Shown here one piece after another: positions 1 through 7,800 of a stretch of DNA of 17,558 nt. Position 1 is the stretch's first letter. Each line of letters opens with the position of its first letter. The DNA comes from Firmicutes bacterium UBA5766 (GTDB lineage Bacteria > Bacillota > Desulfotomaculia > Desulfotomaculales > Nap2-2B), in contig DIEU01000051.1 in assembly GCA_002418775.1 (NCBI GenBank), positions 1 to 17,558 of the forward strand, read 5' to 3'. The translations under genes were made by a program, and so were the position numbers. The notes under the pieces were generated by a model. That model was not told where the DNA came from. It worked only from the letters and a program-made list of their open reading frames with translations, and did not search any database.

Positions 1-256
1 TTCTCCGGCCTTTTACGTTTCCAGGGGAGCAAAAATTTCTGCTGCCTCCACGGCAAACCCTTGGAGCGCCATGAGCTCACTTCCCCTTCCTGGTCCACGT
101 GCTGCCGGAGGTCAAAAACAGCTTCTTTCCTTCTCTAAAATATTTAAAAAAGATATTGTCAACTTGATACCATAGGAATTTTCTTTTTTCCGCCATCCAG
201 ATATGGAATAAAAAGGATGTTGTCAAAGAACAATCAATCGATCCATCGCTGTAGTA
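1..256. other. Edge region without a confident gene
   Basis: This stretch lies downstream of the leftward phosphatase gene. On the minus strand a frame stays open from about position 134 to the left edge, but it has no ATG and no convincing ribosome binding site, and I recognise nothing in its short translation. I see no intrinsic terminator for the phosphatase gene here. The only notable structure is a pair of near-identical segments, each containing TTGACA on the minus strand (listed separately). Confidence 0.5.
134..226 (-). promoter_or_regulatory. Two tandem leftward promoter-like elements
   Basis: On the minus strand TTGACA occurs at 226-221, followed after exactly 17 bp by TATCTG (203-198). 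A second TTGACA at 162-157 is followed after 17 bp by the weak TTTAGA (139-134). The two -35 regions sit in a 17-bp imperfect direct repeat (146-162 and 210-226, two mismatches). They would drive a leftward transcript into DNA beyond the window. This is pattern matching only; no downstream gene is visible to confirm it. Confidence 0.35.
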
Positions 257-3200
257 CTAGTTAACGGTTATCGAAGACTCAACAGGATCGGCCAGGGATT
301 GCCAGGCTGCATTGTTAGACCATCCGTTCCAGTACAGTCCCTTTAAAGTATAATTTCCGCTGCTGGCAGGCTGAAAAAGGACGGAATACCCGGTATCCTG
401 GCCGCCGGCCACCTGCAGATTGGCTGCATTAAGAAAAACGGGCTGGGAGCCGTATAGAGCCTCGACAATCGCCATTCCGGACAGATTGCCGTCAGAGTTT
501 TTCCTGCCCGTCCATTTAAGGTAGTATTGTTTTCCGTGGGTTAGTGCGCCATTAACCGGGTTCTGGTTTCCATCCAGCACGGACAGATTGCTGATCGTGG
601 CGCCGGCGGCAGCGACGCCAATATTCAGGGGAATCAGGTCGCTGTCTGAATAGCCGTCCTTTGAAACATATACGCTGTAGTCCCCGGCGTCCTTAAAGGT
701 ATAGCTCGCCTTGCCGCTGCTGTTGGTGGTCAGGGTGGCCAGGGTGTTGTTTATGCCTTTTTTGACCGCAATCTTGGCGTCATCCACGGCCAGGCCCATG
801 GAAGTAGCGGTAAATTCGGTGGGCACTCCCGCAACAGCGCCGGAGTACTGCAGCGTCAGGGGCTTGTCCAGGCTTAAAAGCTGGGCGATTTTGCGTGCAA
901 TGTCAGTGTTGTCAATGGTTCCGTTGAACAGCTCCGCTCCGGGTCCTTCGGCCATAACCGGCACCATGGCGGCGGTGTGATCTATGCTGCTCCAGGAGTA
1001 ATCATCCGGTCCGTTGTAGGTAAGTCCGCCACACTCGTGGTCGGCGGTGACAATAATCAGTGTGTCGGGATGGACCGCCTGAAATTCCAGGGCAGCTTCA
1101 ACAGCGTCATCAAAGGCCAGGGTTTCGCCTATGTTATTGTCAAAATCATTGGCGTGGCTGGCCCAGTCAATCTGGCCGCCTTCAACCATAATAAAAAAGC
1201 CGTCACTGTCATTAGCCAGGATTTCCAGGGCTTTGCCGGTCATGTCAACCAGGTGCGGCTCAGTGCAGCCTTCCGGGCGGTCGACTTCCTGAGCCAGGCC
1301 GTTATTGGGATGGAACAGTCCCAGCAACTTATCGCATGCCGCCGCGCTCACACTGCCAAGGGCGCCGGCATTGCCTGCATACTGGTAGCCTTGGGCGGTG
1401 AACTCACCGAGCAAGTCCCTGGTGTCGTTGGCATCGTCATACTTTTTGCCTGTTCTGTCGTAATAAGCGGCCCGGTTGTCAAAGTTTTCCTGACCGCCGC
1501 CCATGAGCGCTTCGATAGGATTTCCCTTAGCGGCAAAGTTATCAAAATACTGTGCGGCAATCTTGTTGAACTGGTTGCGGTGAGGCACGTGGCTGGCGAA
1601 CCCGGCCGGGGTAGCGTGGGCGATCTGGACGGTGGTTACCAGGCCGGTGGCCAGCCCCTTATCTTCGGCCAATTCCAGGATTGTCGGCACAGAAGTACCG
1701 TCCGGCAGCAGGCCAAGCACGTTGTTGTTGATTTTATAACCCGCAGCCATGGCTGTAGCCGCTGAAGATGAATCGGTTATATCCGCATTGGCGGAATGAG
1801 TTGTCATTTGCCCTGCGGCATCGTTTACTTTGTCCATGCTCAAATTCCCGCCAGCCGCGTCCCGGGCGGCTTCCACATGCTCGAAGCCCATACCGTCGCC
1901 GATAAGCAGGATGACGTTCTTTGGCACTGATTCATCCTTTGCCGGGATGTCAAACTCTTCAACTGTATAAATAACATGTAATGTTGGAATCTGATCTACA
2001 TTGTCTCCTGCTCCTTCAAAGGATTCTGCGGTTCTGTTACCGATGCCGCTGAACAGGAAACTGATCGCATTTCCTTTATTCCAGCCGTCTTTGTTTACGA
2101 TTTCCTGAACCAAAGAAGCCAGGTTCGGGGTTTGCTGGGCTGAATCTGCTTCATGCTCAACCGTCCACATCGGAATATCTTTCCACTTTACGGAAGCAGC
2201 TGTTTTATTGGCAAATTTTCCGGAAACAAATCCGTTAACATTTTCAAATGCAGCCGAATCCGCTACATCTTCAGCATAAATATCTACATTGAACGGATTA
2301 AAACTCTTATCGGGCTCGTCTACAGAAAACTGAATGTAAGCATCTGTGATGGTTGCCCCTTGCGGAATCTCCAGACCGGCAAAACGTATTCCAATCAATT
2401 GATTTTTTACGTCTTCTTTGGTAGGTTTTTCCCAGGTGATTTCCAGGTCGGAACTATCTAAATCCAGGCTTCCGTCCGCCCACTCTTCCATATCATCCAG
2501 GGCATTTTTGACGGGTGCTGCGATCTGAGACCCAGCGCCCGCTTTCATAACGGTAATAGACACTTCATTACTGGTAATTGTTTTTTTATCGACAGTTGCT
2601 TCAGCGGTAATTTTCACAATTTTATTACGCTCAGGACTATTTTGGACTGTTACTACGCCGTCTTCAGAAACAGCCAGGATATCAGCTTTATCTGTATTGT
2701 ATACGATTGTAGCAGAAGAAATATCCATAGCGGCGCCCAAAGTGTCTATCCCGGTTACGCTAAGCTGAATCACAGGAGAAGTTGCCGAAATACTATCTCT
2801 GTCTGCTGACAGGCTAACCCCTGCCAACCCATATGGAACCGTTACCTGAATCTCTACTTCGTTGCTTTCTACAAAACCGTTGCCATCAAACACTTTAGCC
2901 CAAACATTAACAGTTTCATTCATAGCAGGTGCATTTTTTATGGTAACATGGCCAATAGTCCCGTCAGTACCGTCCTTTTCAATTGTAACAATGTCAGGAG
3001 CGTCTGTTTGATACAGGATATAAGCGCCCGAAAGACCTACCGCAGTTCCCTCACTGTCTTCAGCTGCTACATTGAGGGCAACACTGGCGGCAGGATTTTC
3101 CGAATCCAGCGTATTGCTGTCTGCTGTCATTGTTACCTGGGCGAGATCCAAAGATTCCTGAGCTTGTTTACCAATCGTATAGGTATCGGTCATTGCCATC

Positions 3201-4486
3201 GTATCAGTTCTATAAGTTGAAATAGTCAAAGTATCGGGGGTAACATCAATTTTAGAGAATGTTGGTACCTTAATCTGATCTCTGACAGCTGCATAAGTTT
3301 CCGGTGTAGGTTGGAGATTGTAATATTTACTTCCGCTTGCGCTGTTTAAAGTCATAATGAGCGTACCTATCACATTCTGCCCCGGAAGCGGCTGGTCGCC
3401 ATACATCATGTAAGTTCTTGTATAGCTGTGGTCATGTCCGTTTAAAACCAGGTTAATATTATATTTATCAAATACCGGATATAAGCCCTGTCTTAAAGCA
3501 ATAATGCCTGACTCTAAGGAATGGCTGGCTGAACCATAAATATCATGGTGGAACATAACCACTTTCCAAACAGCATCCGGATTTTCTTCAACAGTTTCTT
3601 GAATAAAGGCTTCATGACTTGCACAACTTGTATTATTGGAGTTTAATACCATAAACAAAGCATTCCCGTAAGTAAAGTAGTAATCACTGCTGCCCGGATG
3701 GGTAATTCCATACTCTGTAGAAAGATTGGGAAGATTGAAATGGTATCCATAATTGGCGGAACCATTGTCATGATTACCCAGCAATGGCGCAACCGGCAAG
3801 TTTCTAAGTTCCGTCGGAGAGAAGAAACCGGTATATTCGTTTTCATTACTGCTGGTTTCTACCTGGTCACCAAGAGATAAGAGAAAACTGGCTTCCGGGA
3901 ATTGCCCCACAGCCTTTGTCATCGTATTCCGCCAACCGAGGATATCGGTACTGGTGTTTCCTGCGCCAATCTGCACATCACCAACTACCAAACAGCTAAA
4001 GGAGTCAGTTCCATTGGTGGTAAATTCATAGACAGGACTCCAGTTTTCCTCACTGCCGTCACCTACACGGTAAATATATTTTGTGGATTGCGCTAAACCG
4101 GTAACAATTACTTTGTTGGAGTAACAACCTGATACCGCAGGTGAAACAGTACCTGTAAACGTAGTAGCCGCATCAACCGGAAATTCATCACCAATCATTG
4201 CGCTTTTTTCAGCAACCTGTACTGCGCTGGCGGCCGCTAATACGTTGGAATACCAGGCGAAATTCAATTCCGTAGCATTTTGACCAGGCGCAAAAGTAAG
4301 TGCAGCAGCCTCATAAACAGCAGCCTCATAAACAGCAGCCTCCACAGTAGCTTCGGCCGTGGTATATATCGCTTCATTTTCCGTACTGTTATTTTCAGCA
4401 GCTACAATAGGAAGCGGCTCAACAAAGCTGCTTACGAGCATACCGAGTATCAGCAAAATTGGTAAAATTTTTCTTGGTAATCTCAT
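257..4486 (-). CDS. Secreted metallophosphatase-alkaline phosphatase fusion
   Basis: This exported 1409-residue protein probably releases phosphate from organic phosphoesters outside the cell. A signal peptide (about 1-30: basic start, hydrophobic core, then IVAA) is followed by a fibronectin-like domain of the purple-acid-phosphatase type (about 60-158). A calcineurin-like metallophosphatase follows (about 163-405) with GDVQ at D170, GDQ at D207, GNHD at 237-240, H313/H314 and GHDH at 350-353. The Tyr of true purple phosphatases (D+3) is Glu210. Two Ig-like domains (about 447-548, 553-648) and a beta-rich DNRLRE-like domain (about 660-845) come next. A full alkaline phosphatase (about 856-1205) has GDGMG, D905-S906 as nucleophile region, VEGGQIDWASH at 1101-1111, TADH at 1147-1150 and H1170. 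Two beta-sandwich domains end the protein. AGGAGGA lies 4 bp upstream of the ATG. The frame is uninterrupted, so the fusion looks real. A PhoP-box-like array lies upstream. Confidence 0.93.
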   Translation of the reverse strand: MRLPRKILPILLILGMLVSSFVEPLPIVAAENNSTENEAIYTTAEATVEAAVYEAAVYEAAALTFAPGQNATELNFAWYSNVLAAASAVQVAEKSAMIGDEFPVDAATTFTGTVSPAVSGCYSNKVIVTGLAQSTKYIYRVGDGSEENWSPVYEFTTNGTDSFSCLVVGDVQIGAGNTSTDILGWRNTMTKAVGQFPEASFLLSLGDQVETSSNENEYTGFFSPTELRNLPVAPLLGNHDNGSANYGYHFNLPNLSTEYGITHPGSSDYYFTYGNALFMVLNSNNTSCASHEAFIQETVEENPDAVWKVVMFHHDIYGSASHSLESGIIALRQGLYPVFDKYNINLVLNGHDHSYTRTYMMYGDQPLPGQNVIGTLIMTLNSASGSKYYNLQPTPETYAAVRDQIKVPTFSKIDVTPDTLTISTYRTDTMAMTDTYTIGKQAQESLDLAQVTMTADSNTLDSENPAASVALNVAAEDSEGTAVGLSGAYILYQTDAPDIVTIEKDGTDGTIGHVTIKNAPAMNETVNVWAKVFDGNGFVESNEVEIQVTVPYGLAGVSLSADRDSISATSPVIQLSVTGIDTLGAAMDISSATIVYNTDKADILAVSEDGVVTVQNSPERNKIVKITAEATVDKKTITSNEVSITVMKAGAGSQIAAPVKNALDDMEEWADGSLDLDSSDLEITWEKPTKEDVKNQLIGIRFAGLEIPQGATITDAYIQFSVDEPDKSFNPFNVDIYAEDVADSAAFENVNGFVSGKFANKTAASVKWKDIPMWTVEHEADSAQQTPNLASLVQEIVNKDGWNKGNAISFLFSGIGNRTAESFEGAGDNVDQIPTLHVIYTVEEFDIPAKDESVPKNVILLIGDGMGFEHVEAARDAAGGNLSMDKVNDAAGQMTTHSANADITDSSSAATAMAAGYKINNNVLGLLPDGTSVPTILELAEDKGLATGLVTTVQIAHATPAGFASHVPHRNQFNKIAAQYFDNFAAKGNPIEALMGGGQENFDNRAAYYDRTGKKYDDANDTRDLLGEFTAQGYQYAGNAGALGSVSAAACDKLLGLFHPNNGLAQEVDRPEGCTEPHLVDMTGKALEILANDSDGFFIMVEGGQIDWASHANDFDNNIGETLAFDDAVEAALEFQAVHPDTLIIVTADHECGGLTYNGPDDYSWSSIDHTAAMVPVMAEGPGAELFNGTIDNTDIARKIAQLLSLDKPLTLQYSGAVAGVPTEFTATSMGLAVDDAKIAVKKGINNTLATLTTNSSGKASYTFKDAGDYSVYVSKDGYSDSDLIPLNIGVAAAGATISNLSVLDGNQNPVNGALTHGKQYYLKWTGRKNSDGNLSGMAIVEALYGSQPVFLNAANLQVAGGQDTGYSVLFQPASSGNYTLKGLYWNGWSNNAAWQSLADPVESSITVN
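4303..4347 (-). repeat. 15-bp in-frame tandem repeat in phosphatase N-terminus
   Basis: The 15-bp unit CAGCAGCCTCATAAA (plus strand) is repeated head to tail at 4303-4317 and 4318-4332, followed by a partial third copy. It encodes a repeated YEAAV peptide just after the signal peptide. A unit of 5 codons can expand or contract without breaking the frame, so this is a likely spot for length variation in the linker between the export signal and the first domain. Confidence 0.8.
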
Positions 4487-4589
4487 ATTCTCCTCCTATC
4501 TTCGATACAATCACTCAGATTTTCGAAAGCGTATTCTTTGACACCCATATTCACTTTTCTGCTACCTTTGATATCTTCTTTTTTTGAAG

Positions 4590-4641
4590 ACCTTTTTCCA
4601 CCTCCATTTCTATTAGTACCTATCATTGATGGGAAAAAGGT
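4590..4641 (-). other. Long-loop hairpin in the phosphatase leader
   Basis: A perfect 10-bp inverted repeat (ACCTTTTTCC at 4590-4599, GGAAAAAGGT at 4632-4641) encloses a 32-nt loop. It lies about 104-155 nt upstream of the phosphatase start codon, inside the predicted untranslated leader. A small TCTTC/GAAGA stem with a T7 loop abuts it on the left. It matches no riboswitch I know and has no proper terminator tail on the minus strand, so its role is open. A -10-like TATAAT is also present on the minus strand at 4662-4657. Confidence 0.35.
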
Positions 4642-4734
4642 TTTTTCTATCATTTAATTATAGAGTTTGAAGATAAAAACTATTAAAAGGCGCCGCTTTT
4701 GGCTTTGGGAGGGCATAGCTTTCAATAACTTCCA

Positions 4735-4817
4735 TGTTAAAGTTATAATGTAAAATCTTTAAGTTTTGTTTAAGTTACGGTACTGTTTATGTTAATACTT
4801 TGTTAAAACAAGGTTAA
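4735..4817 (-). promoter_or_regulatory. PhoP-box-like array upstream of phosphatase
   Basis: Read in the direction of the phosphatase gene, hexamers start every 11 bp: TTAACC (4817-4812), TTAACA (4806-4801), TTAACA (4795-4790), AGTACC (4784-4779), TTAAAC (4773-4768), TTAAAG (4762-4757), ACATTA (4751-4746), TTAACA (4740-4735). Firmicute PhoP binds TTAACA-like hexamers spaced by about 5 bp, so six of eight phased positions fit. A -10-like TATAAC lies at 4747-4742, which places the 4757-4817 repeats at about -25 to -75, as in PhoP-activated promoters. The leader would then be about 250 nt. Binding by PhoP is inferred, not shown. Confidence 0.65.
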
Positions 4818-4847
4818 AGGGATTTATTTAATTCGCGCATAGTTGGA

Positions 4848-7800
4848 TTAAAGCCGGCCGAGGAATCCCGATGATAAAAGAATAGCGCCCCAATCAAGGA
4901 TACCCAGCGGATATGTCCTGAGAATCGTTCTTAACCCCGGAAAGTAGATTGCTCCCAGTAATAAACCGCTGGATATGGCAACTGCCGGCGGCAGGTATCT
5001 ATTATATTCCAATCCTATATCCTCAGTATTTTTATTCCTCGAACGGCAGTCAAAAACATGGAACATCTGGCTGGCCACCAGGTTGGCGAAAGCTATGGTT
5101 TTTGCTTTTGGCAGATTGCCGGGATTGAGCAGGTAAACGCCGGTAAACAACCCCAGGGTAGTTGTCCCGATCCCCAGACCCCGGGTAATAATCTTCCGCC
5201 CCAGGCCTTCGCCAAATATGCTCCCGTCCGGCTGGCTGGGAGGAAAATTCATCCCTTTGGGATTCGGCGGTTCCATTCCCAGCGCCAGAGCTGGTATTCC
5301 CTCGGTGACCAGATTAATCCACAGGATATGTCCCGGTTCCAAAGGTATCGGCAGATTCAACAGGGCGGCGGAAGAAACAGCCGCAATTTCACCCAGGTTG
5401 CCGGCCAGCACGTAGCGTATAAATTTCCGGATATTGGATTTGATAGCCCTGCCCTCTTCAACAGCCGCGACAATTGTGGCAAAAGAGTCATCCGTCAGGG
5501 TGATGCAGGATGCCTCACGGGTAACGTCAGTACCCGTCTTCCCCATTGCTATTCCAATATCCGCTTCTTTAACCGCCGGGGCGTCATTTACCCCGTCGCC
5601 GGTCATAATTACTACATAACCTTTTTTCTTAAACGCCCTCACGACTTTGAGCTTCTGAAGCGGGGAAGCGCGATAGATTACGTCAATCCGATCAATCTGC
5701 TCTGCCAGTTGACTTTCGTTCATCTCCTCGATTTCTTTCCCGCTGATTACCATTCCGTCATTCAAAATGGCTAACTTTTTTGCGACAGCCACAGCAGTGT
5801 TGCGATGGTCACCCGTAATCATGTTTACTTTGATTCCCGCCTGTTGACATTTAGCTACCGCATCCTGCACTTCCGGCCGCGGTGGATCAATCATCCCCAG
5901 CAGCCCTGCAAAAGTAAGTTCCCGGAACAACTCATCTTCATCATAAGGCGTATCTTTTTTCACTAAATATTTGAAGGCGACAGCCACCACGCGCAGAGCG
6001 TCCCGGGTCATTTTCTCATTGGCTATTGCTATTTCATTTCTCTGCTTAAGGTCAAGAAACAATTCCGACTCTCCGGAACAGGCGCTGCCGCACAGCAGCA
6101 GCAACTCATCGGGAGCGCCTTTTACAAAAACCAGCCTCTCTTGATCTTCTTTTTCCACTACTACGGCCATCAATCGTTTTAGCGGATCAAAGGGGACTTC
6201 CTGAATCCGGCGGCAGCGCAGCCTGTTTTGATAAATACCAGCCTTGGCCGCCGCAACCAGCATCGCCCCCTCCGTCGGATCCCCCTGGATCTCCCACGAA
6301 TTAACGGCGCTATTCTGGTACAGGCCGGCGTTATTACACAATACACAGCCCACAAGGGTTCTTCCTAACGCCTCGCTTTCACACGGGTTTACTTTCTTCC
6401 CCTCCTGCCAGAAAGAACCGTAAGGCAAAAACCCTGTACCGTCTACTTCATAAAAATAACGTCCGGTGTAGACAGAGGTCACCGTCATCTCGTTAGTAGT
6501 CAGGGTACCCGTCTTGTCTGAACAGATAACCGTGGCATAAGCAAGGGTTTCGACAGAGGGCAATCTTTTTACGATAGCGTTGCGCTTAACCATCCGCTGG
6601 ACCCCAAAGGCCATGGCGATAGTCACTATTGCCGGCAACCCCTCCGGAATCGCCCCCACCGCCAGGCTTACACCGATTCTCAGCATATCGTAAAGCGGCC
6701 TCCCTCTTGCTATTCCTCCAAGGGTAACCATACCGCATACACCGATACAGGCCAGCGACAGATCACGGCTCAGTTTGTTAAGCTGTTTCTGAAGAGGGGT
6801 GGTTTCCGCCTCCACATTTTCCAGCAATGAGGCTATCTTGCCCATTTCTGTCGAACGTCCGGTGGCTACCACTACAGCCTTGGCCCGGCCTCTGGTTACT
6901 AAAGACCCCATGAAGACCATATTGTTCTGCCCGGTAACTCCCTGATACCCGTTTTGACAGATCCCGTTCTGTTTACATACCGGAGCCGACTCTCCGGTAA
7001 GTAAAGATTCCTCAACTTCAAAACAGCTGGTTTCTATCAAACGGCTGTCAGCCGGCGCCAGGCAGCCAGCTTCCAAAATAATAACGTCCCCCGGAACCAG
7101 CAAGTTGGCTTCTATCTTCCGCTTCAACCCATCGCGGATTACTATAGCTTCAGGAGCAGCCAGTTTTTTAAGATTGGCCAGAGAATCTTCCGCCCGGCGC
7201 TCCTGAATGGCGCCAACCACTGCTTCCAGGACAACAACTAAAATGATGCCCATTCCATCAGCAAATTCGCCCAGGATAAAAGAGACCATACCCGCTCCAA
7301 GCAGCAGCTTGGTAACAAGGTTTTGGAACTGCCCGAAAAACAGCGCCATGGCCGAAGGCTTTTTAGGCTCCTGCAGCAGGTTAGGCCCAAAAAATTTAAA
7401 TCGCTGATTGCTTTCTTCACGCGACAAGCCATTTTCCTGATGTGTACGCAGAACGTCGATCACTTCCTCCTGCGCCATCTCAAACCACATCCGGCTGATT
7501 GCGCCGTGCGCGATGCGGATTGGAAACATATTGCGCAAGACAGGCTTTATTTTATTCTGGCCTTTTGCTTGCGGGCAATATTTCCGGGCGTTTCTTTCTT
7601 TGTAACCAGCCTTGCGCCTGTTCCCGGCGCCCCCGTGTCCATTCATTTTTAACAGCCTGGCTGAATTGAGCAACACCGCCAGATTGCTTGCGTTGCTTAA
7701 CACCGTCGCGGCCAATGGATTAGTATAAGCTCCCAGCGCCAGAGCCAGTCCGAAGATATTGGCTACAGCCGATAAAATCAGGTTCTGGCGGGCGACTTCC

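Noticed and set aside
977..1765. 262-codon open frame on the plus strand
   Set aside because: It lies wholly antisense to the alkaline phosphatase domain, shows no recognisable family, and its length is explained by codon bias of the opposite strand.
4500..4650. Riboswitch in the phosphatase leader
   Set aside because: There is a long-loop hairpin but no conserved core of any class I know; only the hairpin itself is reported.
5058..5774. 238-codon open frame on the plus strand
   Set aside because: Antisense to the intact Ca2+-ATPase half; the opposite frame carries all conserved P-type motifs and this one none.
7500..7660. Possible boundary splitting the double ATPase into two genes
   Set aside because: The frame is continuous through a basic linker, with no stop and no clear internal ribosome binding site, and CtpI-like proteins of the same total length are known.
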